This document shows, one piece after another, positions 31,850 through 45,099 of a DNA stretch of 64,000 bases (its first letter is position 1; the number at the start of each line of letters is the position of its first letter). The DNA comes from Dolomedes plantarius. Its lineage: Eukaryota; Arthropoda; Arachnida; Araneae; Dolomedidae. The notes under the pieces are model-generated. The model saw nothing but the letters and a program-made list of their open reading frames with translations. It was not told the origin of the DNA and did no database searches. Location: positions 105,137,122 to 105,201,121 of the forward strand of contig OU015495.1 in the NCBI GenBank assembly GCA_907164885.2, read 5' to 3'. A program made the position numbers and the translations under genes.

Positions 31850-32618
31850 TAAACGTACAATAAGTAAAGTTTTGTTGTTTGCTTTCCTTCCTGGTGTTGC
31901 AATTTTAATGTCAGTAGTGTATATATATATAAATGTAAAAAGAATGCTAAGTAGAATGCTGCGAAACGATATAAGGAAATAAAAATATATTCCAATGAAT
32001 GGGATTTGTTATTAATGGTAAGAAGGATAAAAACAAAATTCATTAGACGTTGTTAAATGAATACTTCATGTAAGTACATGTATCAATAAATACTTGAAAA
32101 GCTAAATGGTAATAGTTACCGTAATAATTATATAGAATTATTTAGCTTAAACATTTTCTCTTTCACTGTAGAATGATTAATTTCCATTTAACAATTTGGC
32201 AACAATTCAATTTGAGAGCAATTAACTCGATAAGTAGACATTCTTTCTTTTTTCCCCTTTATTTTAATCTATCAAGAGAATAAATAAACTAATTTTTCTT
32301 CCATGTAATTACTGGTCTCACAGACTCATTTTTTCCCTTTAGTAAAATAAAAAGCCAAATATGAAATTACTTTGTCATCCAAGATCCCTGACATTTTGAA
32401 ATCCATGCTTCAACAGAAATAGTCTTTAAAACTGGTAATTTACTTAAAATCAGAATTTTTTTTGAAAATTAATCCATTATAATTAATGAATTTTAAGATA
32501 AATAACATGTCATTTTGACTAAAAATATAAAGAAAATGGAGAATGATGTCCTTTTAATTAATAACACGTGAAAATAATTTATTACTAGTATTGAAAGTGT
32601 ATATAAAGTAAGTAAAGT
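31850..32618. other. AT-rich non-coding stretch
   Basis: Nothing recognised. Confidence 0.45.
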
Positions 32619-32619
32619 T

Positions 32620-32756
32620 GGTTGGTAGGTTGATTAAGAGTGTTATAGTCATTTTTTTACAACATGAGAGCTAATTAGACCGGTACCTACTGCTTATAGC
32701 CGGTGCCGAATAGCTACAAACATTTATGCCAAAAGTGGGACTCGAACCCAGAATAA
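32620..32756 (-). repeat. tRNA-derived SINE, family as at 52.7 kb
   Basis: B-box GGGTTCGAGTCCC on the minus strand (32737-32749), then a body with GGTGCCGAATAGCTAC-like and AGAGCTAATTAGACC phrases also found at 52665-52798. The A-box end is lost. Confidence 0.6.
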
Positions 32757-32759
32757 TAT

Positions 32760-33482
32760 ATTTTAAGAATAAATATATTCTCAGCAGTTATAATAAAAGC
32801 ATCTCCGAGTCCAAAAATTAATTCTTCTACTCAGCTTACATTTCAGCATCAAGTTAGATAATTTCCTTCACTCTTGAGAACGGTTCATAAATCTATAATG
32901 GTCAATAAAATTACAGTGATAATGTAAATTCAGAATTTTCAATGAGATTTCAGAATAATTGTAAGAAAAATATATATTCCTAAACTTGATATTTCGCGGA
33001 ATTTCGTACAGTTAAGATAATTAAAAACATATAAAGATGAAAACAATCAGAATATATTTTAAATTTAAGAACATAATTTATTAACTGGAAATAAGTAAAT
33101 GACAAGTTTAGATATTTTTATTGCTCATAAGTGTATATTATTGATGGATGTGGCATAGAAAAATACTCATTAAAATTTTAAAGTACAACAGTACATTAAA
33201 AATTTCTAGTAAGTAAATGCCTGTAAAAAAATTCTACGATATGACCCGCAGAATCAAAAAGCTTCCTAACTGAGATAAAAATAATTTTTGACAATTATAT
33301 TAATGTAATAATAAGACCTATATAATGTGCACTGTATATCAAAAATATTTTAACTCATTTGAACTTATCATAAATTCTGAATTGTTTTGAAGAAGATGAC
33401 TCCAAAGTCTCCATTAGAAATTTATTCAAGATTTTATATGATCGGAACTAAAATTTTAAAAGCCAGTTTAAAAAACATATTA
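32760..33482. other. AT-rich non-coding stretch
   Basis: Nothing recognised. Confidence 0.45.
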
Positions 33483-33484
33483 TA

Positions 33485-34893
33485 CACTGCTGGCCACTGT
33501 AAATGCAACACCCTGAAGGAAACATGCAAATACCATGAAATTTACAACATGCATTAGCGGAGGTCAGATATGCAAATGATTAGAATTTCAGCGCAGACGC
33601 ACATCACGCGCGCCTGTGGTGCTACTTCAAAGCGCTATTTAAGGCTTGGAGATTTCGACGATTTCAAGTTCGGCAATTGTGTTTTTCTTGTGGTTTTTAA
33701 AAAAAAACGATTAATTATGCCTCGTCGAAAACAGCGATCATCTTTTGATCAAGTATCCGAGTTCGACAGAGGAAGGATAGTGGCCTGCCGAGATTGTGGA
33801 TTATCTTTCAGGGAAAAAGGTAGTCGTGTTGGACGAAACCAAACAACTGTAATGCGGATATGTGATCGTTGGATGCAGGAGGGTACGACGGACCGGCGTG
33901 TTCGATCGCATCCACCTCAGCGCACCACTTCACGTGATGACAGGCAAATTGTGCGCATGGCAGTGACGGATCGCTCAGTCACATCACGAACCATAGCACA
34001 GCACATGCAGTCTGTAACGCATCATCCAGTGTCTGCGCGTACCATTCGACGCCGTTTACAGCAGAGTGGTCTGTCCGCAAGACGTCCATTGCTTTGTCTA
34101 CCCTTGACGCAGAACCACAGACGTCTCCGCCGCCAATGGTGCGTTGACAGAAGGATGTGGACGGCAGAATGGAATGAAATTGTCTTTACTGACGAGTCAC
34201 GCTTCTGTCTGCAACACCACGATGGTCGCATTCGAGTCTGGAGACACCGTGAAGAGAGGATGCTGAACAGCTGCGTTATGCACCGCCACACTGGTCCTGC
34301 ACCGGGTATTATGGTATGGGGCGGTATTGGATATCACTCTCGCACACCTCTAGTACGCATTGCTGGTACTTTAAAAAGCCAGCGCTATATCTCCGAGGTG
34401 TTGGAGCCAGTTGTCCTTCCTTAACTTCAGGGCTTGCCCACAGCCATATTTCAACAGGATAATGCGCGACCACACATGGCACGCATTGTCCAACGGTTCT
34501 TCGTCAATCGCCAGATTGAATTGCTTCCCTGGCCGCCTCTCTCTCCGGATCTTTCGCCGATAGAAAACATGTGGTCCATGGTTGCTCTACGATTGACCCA
34601 GATTCCATCCCCAGCTGCCACAGCAGATCAACTTTGGCAACGTGTGGAAGCTGCTTGGTCTGCTGTACCCCAAGAACTCATCCAAAGTCTCTTTGAATGA
34701 ATGCCGAGGCGTGTGGGAGCGGTGATCTCCAACAATGGTGGCTACTCTGGCTACTGATTTTGGCAGGAACCACACTTCACAGAAGTCTATAAATTTAATC
34801 ATTTGATACTTGGTCAACATGTTATCTACAAAATATATTTTATTGTGATATCTCTTGTCTTTCTTGGTGTTGCAATTTGGGTGGCCAGCAGTG
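33485..34893 (+). mobile_element. Tc1-like element T2, full length
   Basis: Terminal inverted repeats begin CACTGCTGGCCACTGTAAAT at the left and CACTGCTGGCCACCCAAATT at the right (inverted); both continue to GCAACACC. TA flanks both ends. The 1409-bp element contains one transposase reading frame with two stops. Confidence 0.93.
33717..34757 (+). pseudogene. Tc1-like transposase (DD34E) with two in-frame stops
   Basis: The ATG at 33717 gives a frame of 346 codons plus stop, the normal family length, with no frameshift. The frame is open upstream of this ATG to 33570, but MPRRKQRSSF is the natural N-terminus and the upstream residues look non-coding. Helix-turn-helix domains occupy about residues 10-115. 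The catalytic triad is D159 (FTDESRF), D248 (FQQDNARPH) and E283 (SPDLSPIENMW), with 34 residues between the last two. GIMVWGGIGY is present at 197-206. TAA at codon 236 (34422) lies between the catalytic Asp residues, and TGA at codon 328 (34698) precedes MPRRVGAVI near the C-terminus. Apart from these two stops the frame is intact, so decay is recent. The encoded protein would have moved T2 by cut-and-paste. Confidence 0.92.
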
Positions 34894-34894
34894 T

Positions 34895-37800
34895 ATATCC
34901 AGCATGTCTTATGTCCTGATCGAAAAAATAACTAATTGTACCCCTTAAACATTGAATACATATCGTGAAAGATAAATTAAATTAATAAAATTATTTAATC
35001 TGCATCAATATGAAGAGGAAATACTTTTGATATTTTTTTCAAAAATTCTAAAAAAGTAATATATATTAATATGCGTTAGTTGTAAGACGTACTGAAGCTG
35101 ATACATCAATTAGGAATATTCAAGAAGAAAGAGCTTGATTATTTTCAAGCTAATTTTATGAACTTTTCCTTCTTAAATGCCTGCTTACTACAAAAAAAAA
35201 AAAAACATTTAAAGGTTAAATTCTCTTTATCGTCCTTTACCAGTATTTAAAAATTTTCAGTCAGTTGTCCTCTTCTGACCAGTTGATAAACCCACCTTGA
35301 GACCAAAATATAATCATTAACAATAAATTATATCACTGCAAATAAAAATTTCACAGTTTTACCCCGACTTTCATAGTTATTTTATCCATTTCCATAACTA
35401 AGCTGTATTGATAAAAATATAATATATTTATACAAGTCTAACTTTTTTAATATTATAAAATCCTTATTTCATTTCTCTAATCTATGAATAGAAACATAAA
35501 AAATTATTTCGAGTTTTGAACTTTTCGCTTACGCAATAAAAGCACTTGCAGTTGATAAAAAATTGCCATTTTTTTTTCCAAAGTACTTTGTAACTTTAAG
35601 ACAAGAACAAAGTTCCATTAAAGAAATAAACTTTAGCTTTTTACAGCTTTCATTCTCCTTTTCATAGATTTATAATTAAATTAAAATTTTTCTTACTCTT
35701 ATATTAAAACTTATTTAAATTAACTTATATTGCAAACAATCGTGAGTTAAATTCACTCTGTTGTTATCTTTTTCAATTACCAAGCAAATACATAAAAATA
35801 AATAAATTAATTAAAAGTGAATGATTTTTCTTTGAAAAAAGTTTCTCGTCATAAATTTATTTTGACTTATAAATCAATTTTCTTCTAATGAAGTATTATT
35901 CTCGTTAATTAGAAGCAATTATTATTTGAAGGTGTTAAATAAATTCCCCTTCTTAAAAAAAATTAATTTAAAAATAACTTTTATTGGTACTTGATAAGAT
36001 TATGCATCCACAGACAATCAATTTGTTCATACATTTTTAAAATTTTTCCCCTTAACTTAGTTCAGCTTGATACTTTCATAAAATAATTACTTGGCATGCT
36101 GGAATTCCACTGGAGAATTTGTAAAATTCATTTTAGTCGGCAGCAATTCTTTGTGTTGGGAAAAATTTATTTTCTCATTTCGAAATAAAAAAGAAAAGGT
36201 ACTCTTTATCACTTTTATAAAACTTTCAAATACCCCAATTCCTTTATTTTATCACTATCAGTTATTTTCAATAACATTTAGAAAAATAGATATGTGTAGT
36301 GGCGCCATCTGTAAACGCTGTTTAAAAATACAAAATGAATTCGTCTGCTTAAACATGCGTATATTTTGAATTTTAAAATAAACAATAATTAAATAATGAT
36401 TTACTTAATTATCAAATTTAATGTGGACACAAATATGTAAATCTAACACCTTTATAATATTACTGAATGATAATTTTTTTCCAAATTCAAATTTAGCAGA
36501 TAAAACATTTTACCATGTAATTTCTGAATCAAATCGATTGTCAACAGTATTATAATAAAAAAATCAAGAATTAAAATTTATTTATATTATAAATTAAAAA
36601 TCTTTAACGCTGACTCCAATGAAAATCTTAACTATTAACTTTAAGAAAAGTATATCCATAGAAAGAATTATTTGTTTTAAAGAATAAATCTAATTATATT
36701 TTATCCGTTAGCAAAAACAAAAGGTAGCAACAATAAACATGTTAAAGTTACAACCAGGATGCTATGTTTGGAACAGAATTATAGCGAAAATCATTCTGTT
36801 AGAAAAAGGTTCCGAATCAATTAATACTTGTAAATTTTTCCCCTTGCGTACTTACTTTTGAAGTAGAAAAGACAGTTTTACAGGCATTTAGAAATTCCAC
36901 GTCTGACACGTGTATACGATAAATGGAATGCTTTACTGCAGATTTTTTGGAACACTGGAACACATTTGGAACATTGTAGATAATTTATTAGCTCCTTATG
37001 TTATAAAAATGCAAGAATATGCAGAGGAGCTATTTTCTAATTTTATAGGATAGAAAATAGGTTGTGATGCACATATTTTTTATAATAATAAGTTTTATTT
37101 ATTCGTTACAGAGGGCATATTTTCAAGCTAGGATATACTCCTAATTAACAACTGTAACTGTTTCCATGAAAAATAGACTATAATTGTCATTCCAGTGCAA
37201 AATAAGTTTTTGAATTACTATGCATTAAAAAATCGATTGCATATTTTTTTTATGATGGTGTTTAACTAATGAAGATTGCTAATAGATTTCAGTGTAAAGA
37301 TCGAAAATTTAAAAATCGCTCAAAAAATTCTATAAACTATTATTTTTGCTTGTATTTAGTCATGATGCTGTGCTTTTGATAATCCATAAAAAATGATTCC
37401 CGTAGAGTAACAGGATTTTTTATTTGCGCAGAAAAATGACGCTGGTAATTTCGCATCTATTCAATTGCTAAATTCAACAGTCTGTATTAAGTAAGCATGT
37501 TCTTTTTCTCTATGTCATCTTTTTTTTCTTTTGCTCAGCTCGGTGAACCGACTTCAGCGGAATCACTTAAATGCCTCATCGGTTTAATATGCTCATTAAA
37601 ATGTGATAACTTTTAGTTTTTACAAAAAATGTCCTAAGATAATTTATACATTTATTTAAAAAAATTTCATAGATATATGAAATTTAGTACAGAGTTCCTA
37701 TGGTATATTATAAAAAAAACTATCTTCAGACTTTTTGATTAAGAGTAAACCATAATTCTTTTTCTGAAGCAATATTTAAAAATTTTAAAGCTTTGAAAGT

Positions 37801-38640
37801 TATTTTTATGTACATTGAAATGTATAAATTTTTTAATAAAGTTTTTATGAATTCAAAATCATTCTCAAAATAGAAATGCTAAGAAATATGCACATAAAAC
37901 TATAAGTACAGCCCATACATAAAAAACTTAACATGCTATTTTTTTTAAATACTCTTTCTGTTTTATAAGAACAAATTTAAAAATACCGTGATAAAATTTC
38001 ATAAAAAAATTCTTTAAGGGAGCCTTGGAGAAAAAAATTATTTTTTTCTTATTTTCATGCATTATGTAATGAGTTTTCCCCTTATATACGTATCTATATA
38101 AAGTTTATTATGCGTGCAAAAACATTTGAATAATTTAAAAATCTTCTTCAAAATAATTTTAAGTTCAAATTCAAGTTTTTAATACATGTTACAAACTAAT
38201 AAACTCCTCTTCCTTTTTTCCGTTTTTGCGCGTAGGAAATGTTTTGAAATAATTCGTTCTTCACGGTTCATAAAAATTTCATTTATTAATTTTTTTTACT
38301 TTAATAAATAAAGCTGTAAAATTATCATACTGTAAAAATATTTTTGTTTCAAAATTTATCTTCTAAAGTTTCACGAGTAGCTCAGAAAGCCGAAGAAATT
38401 TTTTTTTTGTTATGTAAAAGTTTATAGGAACTATCGTAACGCTTTCAACGATGTCAATAACCTTGTAAATAGTGCTGTTAATCTACTCAACGTTTGTTAA
38501 TAATTCATATTGTTCATACTGCCACACAACGCAATTAGGGACAGTTCCCTCTTGTTTTCTAATCTAATATATTTTCCCCAGACAGTTGGGATAATACGCA
38601 AAGTGCACCCTTTTTGCACAATTCTCTCTGTTGCTGCCTT
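34895..38640. other. Long AT-rich stretch without recognised features
   Basis: About 3.7 kb of very AT-rich DNA. Open frames are short and lack domains, including one of 92 codons at 36091. No terminal repeats, tRNA-like boxes or microsatellites of note. Confidence 0.5.
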
Positions 38641-39040
38641 ATCAGTACATTACTCCAGTAATCCCCAAAAAGGGGTTGCCTAACGATTGGCGAAAAGATT
38701 CACCATTTATCCCCTTCCCCTCGTAGAACACACAAAATAACCCTTTTTATTACAGAGTTGGCGGTGTTTGCTGGCGTCCGCTGGGTCGCCAATTTGCAGA
38801 TGTTTCTCTCATCAAGTGAGCGCACCAGCACAGGGGCGGCAATTTGAAATTGCAGAAACAGATATCGTGTAGCTGCTGCCAAGGAAGGATGCCTCGACGA
38901 TTACGGTTCCTGACGCCCTGGGAGGAGGGAGTCCGAGGAAACGACTGGAAGCCATGTTGGCCGCATATCCCGCCTTTGCTGCGCTAAATCTACAATGTAA
39001 ATTCATGTAAAAACGGCACTAAGCCACCGGCTCTAAGCCG
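38641..39040. other. GC-richer island in AT-rich DNA
   Basis: Composition shifts sharply towards GC, with CpG-containing runs (GGAGGAGGGAGTCCGAGG, GGTCGCCAATTTGC). Two overlapping minus-strand open frames (39006-38812, 38882-38700) cover it but show no domain. An AATAAA signal lies on the minus strand near 38750. It could be a decayed LTR, a promoter or an exon edge; I cannot decide. Confidence 0.3.
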
Positions 39041-39918
39041 CATCTATCTATATTAGTTTAAATAAATATGAAGTACTTCGTTTATAAAATTAACCTGTTT
39101 CTGTCACCATTTTTTTCTTTTATTTCAGAATCACAATGAGACTTCAATATTTTAATGCAACAACTGTCTGATGTCGATCATCCCATTTTTTCTGTATGAC
39201 AGGAACGCTATACACAGATCCATGTAGGTGTCCTGAAAGGAATTTTATATACATCCTAAGAAATAGTATAGTATTATATACATCCTTAGAATAGTATAGC
39301 ATTAAAAAGTTTTATATGATAACGTTATCACCATTTAAATATATGGTCTGTGTTACTTTATACTAAGAAATTTATAATGTGTTTTAAGTCAGGAAATTAA
39401 AAACCTATTTCTTTTTAGAAATTTTCATCCTACTATATTTTTATGAGAAAATATAACTTACAGGAAACTTGTAGAAGATGCATAGCTGAAGCAACTTTTA
39501 CAACCCCAATGAAAAATAAAAGAGTGGCAACTAGTTTCGGGGTATTAATATTTCTTTGTCAGGCCGAGTAACAGTAGATGCGATTGGGTCTACTGACGAT
39601 TTTCATGACAAATGTACAGATGCGGTTTAATTTAGATGCAATCTAGAGCATTTTAAGTAAGATATTTGTTCAAAATATTCTATAATACTAGCTTTTGGAT
39701 CTAAATTCCTTATCTTTTCACAAAAGACTCAATTTTCAATTTTGATATACTTGAAAAAATTTCCACTATATTATAAAACAAAATAAAGTAATGTTTTACT
39801 CTATTTACAGATGTGTTTTATAAAATTATTCATTTGGCTATGAAATTCTAAAAAACGAAAAAAAAACTTTGTGCTAGAGGTAGACAACCTGAATAAAACT
39901 AAGGCTTCCTTTCATTTT
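39041..39918. other. AT-rich non-coding stretch
   Basis: Nothing recognised. Confidence 0.45.
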
Positions 39919-39920
39919 AT

Positions 39921-40098
39921 CAATTTATTTTACCTCGAAATAATCAAATAAAAAGGTTCCCAGTATGGGCTTCAAACCTCAGTTTGGATATTTCCGAAAC
40001 CTCTTGTTTTTTTAGCACATAAGACCAAATTAATAGAATACTTTTAAAAAATGTAAATCCAAATCGGTATCACTATTAACGCATTGATATCTTCATCA
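39921..40098 (+). repeat. Flank shared with 52-229
   Basis: Begins AATTTATTTTACCTCGAAAT and is near-identical in reverse complement to the left edge of the window, up to and across the Helitron junction. Confidence 0.8.
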
Positions 40099-41842
40099 TC
40101 TATGTACATAAAACAGTTCCCTGACTGACTGATTAACTGAGTGACAGATAACGCACAGACCAAACTGTTGGACCTAAAGGGCTGAAATTTTGCATGGCGA
40201 TTTTTCTTATAGTGTAGGGATGCACTAAGATTTTTGAAAAATTCTTAGATTTTTTAAATTAAATTTTTAAGCTGTGTTTGCAACATTTTTTTTAAGTTTT
40301 CATTTAAAAGAATAATTTGAGGGTTATAAAATTTATATCACGAGAAAGGAAAAAAAAATACTTTAAAATGAAATCTTATTCAAATCTTTACCTCCATTTT
40401 CTGAATTTTGGTGAATTTTTAAAGATTAATTTCTTTAATCTATATATATAAAACGCGTAGGTATGCGGCACAAAAATCGACTGTATTTCTACACTCCGAA
40501 TAGCAACGGCTGCAACTACCAAGCGACCAACCGCGTGTGTGTAGTGGCTCGACGATAGCACGCAATTTGGTACAATTTAATTGCTGTACTTTACTCGTGA
40601 ATAATTTTACTTTATTCACGAGATAATTTTAATTTATTCATTTGTTCCATCGGTTGTTCTAAATGCATCTAAGAGGACAAACTTTTGACAAAATATGTTT
40701 AGATATCAAATCAAGGTGTTTAGTCATGGACAGTTGTATGTAAGTTTATCTAGAGTCCATTCTTTTGGTTCTGTCATTGTAGTATCTCCTACTTCTGAAA
40801 TACTCTGTTGTGTATATCAAGAACTCTGTATATCAAGAAGTTTTAGGAATATCATAGTAATTGCATTATAGTACCTTCATAGTAAGTAAGAGTTAAATTT
40901 TCTACACTTTTTTTTAGTACTTGCTGAATTGTACTCCATTTTATAAGTGAAGAAATTTTCCCAACAATTTTATATATGATATGATTAAGTGTAGATATCT
41001 GAATTGTGAACAATAGTACATACAGAGGGTAATGTAATCGACACTATATTTTAGTACTTGCTAAATGTTGACTCCCTTTTCTTAAGTGAAAAACATTTTC
41101 TCCGACAATTTCTTATTTGATGTAATGATAAAGTGCAGATATCTTAATTTTGAAAAATATTACATACAGAGAGGGATGTAATTTTTAAAATCATTGGTGT
41201 TGGGTTTCTCAGTCTTATCTTTAACTCTGCTCTGACTTAATGGAAGATCACATTTTTTTAATCACGATGTTTTAGAATCAGCCTTATAGAGAATTCTGTA
41301 ATGATCATAATTTTTTTGGCTGAGATCCCCCTACCACTTAACACTGTATATTTATGATGACAGGTAATGGTAACATTCCTTATATATTTCAGTTGTTTAT
41401 TTCAGTTGAGTTGTTTGGCAAAAGAAAATATGAAAGTAAAAGCGACCATGCTGGTCGCGCAGCAGCTATTTTAACTTATTAAAGGCTGATCACGTGGTTT
41501 CTTTTCTTTTTGTGATACTTGAAATGAATTTTGTGTCACGTGTATAACAGCGAAATAAATTCACAAAAAAAATTCTTCTAATGTGGCAGACCATTGGACA
41601 CTATCCAAAAAATATTAAAATACAGTAAAAGAAATGTTTCTAAAACTGTACTATATTAACTGTACTATATTCTTTAGTATTTTCTATTAGATTTAATTTG
41701 AATATTTTCTTTTACATTATTTTGTTTATAAAAATATCCGTTACAATTTTTTATAAATGTATTTTTTTGCCATTAATTGCATACATTGACTGTTGTATTT
41801 AATTTGAATGTACTCCGTAGCGAAGCACGGGTATTCAACTAG
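40099..41842 (+). mobile_element. Helitron H1, split by a second Helitron
   Basis: The 5' part (40099-40438) starts TCTATGTACATAAAACAG. The 3' part (41470-41842) resumes at AGGCTGATCACGTGGTTTC and ends GAAGCACGGGTATTCAACTAG before host T. Removing 40439-41469 restores an arrangement collinear with the 720-bp copy at 23789. Confidence 0.88.
40439..41469 (+). mobile_element. Helitron family H2, nested in H1
   Basis: Starts TCTATATATATAAAACGCGT after host A, so it shares the H1-type start but diverges at once (AGGTATGCGGCACAAAAATC). Near the 3' end is a hairpin, GCGACCATGCTGGTCGC, followed by GCAGCAGCTA. The last base of a canonical CTRR is uncertain here. It is 1.03 kb and non-coding. Confidence 0.75.
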
Positions 41843-41844
41843 TG

Positions 41845-43000
41845 CCTGTATATGATATCAAGAATAAAAACCTGCGTTATCTATGACATTTATCTTCCAG
41901 ATAATTCGGATGCTTCTTTCTTTTAGTCTCCAGTTCTCACTTTCCGATTCCATACATCTCGGGGCGCCATCTATCGGCGGAGTGTCGCAAGTCAGGAAAT
42001 TAGATGAACAAACGAGAAAGAAAAATACCAGAAGAGTTAATAGCGGTGTTATTTTCTTAAGCTGGTCGAAGATGTTCTGAATAGATAGAACATTCTGCGA
42101 GTAAAGGAATGAACAAATATTTTATCTGTAACGTAGTTTTGTGCTCAAGAAAATCAATTTCATTTTTTATTTCTCTAGACTTTAAGGTTATGAGAAGGAG
42201 GGAGGAAAGCTAACTGTGTTAGAATTCAAAGTTAATATATTAACAATTCAATAGAAGTTTTTAAAAAATAGTAAACCTATAGCTGATAATTTTGGAGCAA
42301 AACACTCGAAGACTGTTTTGAATACCTCTTATAAATTTGAGTAAAATTTAAAGAATATATCTAAGCTTTTTAAAATTATAGTAAACATTCTAAAACTATT
42401 AATATGCTTTAATATATCCAGTTAGAAAGTTATTTTACGACTCCTTAACTGGAGCCAGTGACTGTAGTTTAAGAATAGTTTATTGCTAGGTAAGTGAATT
42501 AGATGAAAAAAAAGCATTCTCAAACTGTTTTCAGTATCATTGATATAAGTGAAAATAATTATGAGTAATTTTAACTCATAATCGTAAAATTCGGCATCAT
42601 ACATATTTTGCTCTTAAATTAATATATTTTTTAACTCCATTTTCCTAATTTTCACCGGGTTGGCAGTGAGGAAACTTATTGAGTTAGCAATACAGTTAAC
42701 AATCTTGGATGACTGGTATACAAACATTCAACACTTATAAACATTTATAATATTGCAATATTATACTAAGTAATATTGATTCACTGTACCATATCGAGAG
42801 AAAATCACCTTCAATTGGAATAGTGTTTCAATGTTTCAAGCGACATTTTTTAATTACTTGTGGCAAATGTATAAGAGGAATACAGAGCTAATTCATATCA
42901 CCAAGTAGAAGATAAAATTAGCAATACGTTTCCAACTAATTTATATACATCGATATCAGACTGAGCAGAATTGTGTGAGACTGACTCTTGAGAATTTACG
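41845..43000. other. Non-coding stretch
   Basis: AT-rich. A small GGCGCCATCTATCGGCGG segment near 41964 stands out, but no element could be delimited. Confidence 0.4.
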
Positions 43001-43001
43001 A

Positions 43002-43370
43002 ATGTATTAATAAATACTTTTTTAAAATATTTTTATGAATTATCCCACCAACTTCAAAGAAAATGAAGTTAATTGGACTTTAACTCGCGTTTAACTTTTC
43101 GTTCCCGTCTCTGTCGATAGATGGCTGAACCAGTCTTCAAAACTAACTACAACCTAAACCCTAACAAAACTAACTGAAAATGTATTCAATTCTGCTTAAA
43201 GATGGCCAAAAGTATTGAAATAATGCATTGTCATCGTGTTCTGAGCTATTCTAAAAGTTTCAAATGTCTAGCTAGTCGGGAAGTTAGTTAAAAATCGATT
43301 GCAAGATTTGTACGGGACAAACACAAACACACAAACAAACAAGAAAGCGAGTTAATAAAAACATGGTAAA
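43002..43370 (+). mobile_element. Retroposon R3, shorter copy
   Basis: Same tail as 29477-29905 and 45384-45810 but with a later 5' start, fitting 5' truncation. It ends AAGAAAGCGAGTTAATAA then AAACATGG. Confidence 0.75.
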
Positions 43371-43559
43371 AATGAGTGGGGTATTTGATGTTGAGACAAA
43401 CTTTTGACTATTTTAGACAAACCAGGTTTATACTTGCTGCATGCTACTCTCAATATGTCAACAAGTAAAGAATCAGTAAGCCTATTTTTATATACGTTCT
43501 TCGCATATTTCGTTTTGGAATTGGATGATTCCCAAAGATATGTGCATGCAATCAAAGGG

Positions 43560-43707
43560 AGCAGCAGGTAATACATTTTTGCACAGTTTTGAATTTTTCA
43601 GGCACTAATTTCCAAGCTATGTGTACAAAAGCATTTGGCAGGATAATGCGTGTGAGTGCCTCGGGCAGCACATAAATGCTTGGAGGGCCGCAGTTTGAGT
43701 ATCCCTG
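43560..43707 (-). mobile_element. hAT terminal fragment
   Basis: On the minus strand it begins CAGGGATACTCAAACTGCGG, then CCCTCCAAGCATTTATGTGC, a subterminal pattern of hAT elements and their MITEs. No partner end or duplication found. Confidence 0.45.
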
Positions 43708-43709
43708 GC

Positions 43710-45095
43710 TTATACCAACTAAAATCCGACAAGCAGACTCGGTAGGAAGCCGCTCGGCCACTATCCCAGACAACACGAACATTGTACTACATGAACGATT
43801 CTTGAGCAAAAACTGGGAGATAAAGACAAGCATTACAGGGCAACTTTTATTGGCTTTTGGTGTCAGGAAATGAGATTAGCTGGCAAAAATTTTTCTAATC
43901 GCTCAAACATTTTTTCTTTACACTCTGTAGAAATTACATAATAAAACCGATTAGACAGCAAGTTAGTGGAAAAATGGCTGTTCTTTTGATACTCGGATTC
44001 CGAAACATCCATTTTTATCTTCGATTCTTCTCTATTTCTCAAAATTTACAGAATTATTGCTTTAATAGCAAATTAAAACAAAGGCAGGAATCGATTTATT
44101 TCATTTTTTAAAAGAAATAACTTTGTTAAGTAATTTTATTCGAAATATGAGAATATTGAATTTTTCCCCCTTTGTTAATTTTGTTCCTCCTAAAAATTGC
44201 AACGAGTAAAAAAATAATATTGGAGCATCAAAAGATGCATTCACTGCATTTGTGCATTGCTTCTATTGTCAATTGTTTTCGTTTTATTTTAATGCTACCT
44301 AAAAGTTAAGGAAAACATCCCGAATTTCTGGAACAAACTGAAAAATAATTCGTACTTCCTTTAGCATAAAGGATTTGTCATTTTATTCAGAGAAAAAATT
44401 GTTTATCATTCAATCGATATTTATAGTTGAATGACGCCAGGTTCATACGTAAAAGATAAATTCGAAATGTTTAAAGGTTTTATAGAACAGAAAAATTACT
44501 TTACATTCGCAATGTTTCCTTCGGCTTATTTTTGTCTATTCCGGAATTGAAAGTTAATATTTCGTGTATAAATCTGACATTTAATATGGGCAAAAATCTG
44601 CTTACTGCTTTATGCTCATGCAATGAAATTGAATTAAATCCGATAAATTCTTTCAGAGTATCGTTTATTAAAGAAAGTTTTTTTCAAGAAAGTAATTCAG
44701 GTTTTTTTTATCAGGCAAATAAGATTCAAAAACAGGTTGGTAAACATATTTGTTTACGCGTAATTCAATATCAAAATGAAAAAGTTTCGTATTTTAAGCT
44801 GCTTAGCAAATACAAAGCAACCAAACAGAATAAACCGAGATGTCTAATACTTCCATTATTCCCAAACAATGGTTGTAAATGAAGGGTTCTAATCCTCTTT
44901 ATATTTTAATCATTCCTGCATGTTTAATTCTTATGTATGGTCCTTATTAGCGTTTATTCCCAGCGAATAATAAATTGTAGTTTTTATAAGTATATTTTTA
45001 TCTCGAAAAAAAATTTGGGTTAACTTAAAAATTCTCGCATATTTTACGAGATTAATATTACAAACTCACAACAACAAAATCCGCAAAATTACACA
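43710..45095. other. AT-rich stretch; unassigned 116-codon open frame
   Basis: The longest frame (44532-44882, plus) starts at a TTG, with its first ATG at codon 19, and has no recognisable domain. Its residue usage is what AT-rich DNA would give. Nothing else recognised. Confidence 0.35.
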
Positions 45096-45099
45096 TTAT

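Noticed and set aside
32760..39900. Search for host exons with splice signals
   Set aside because: Apart from the Tc1 element no frame showed a recognisable domain. GT/AG signals alone are uninformative in this composition.
44532..44882. 116-codon plus-strand open frame
   Set aside because: No recognisable domain and no canonical start (first ATG at codon 19); its length is not surprising among many frames in 64 kb.
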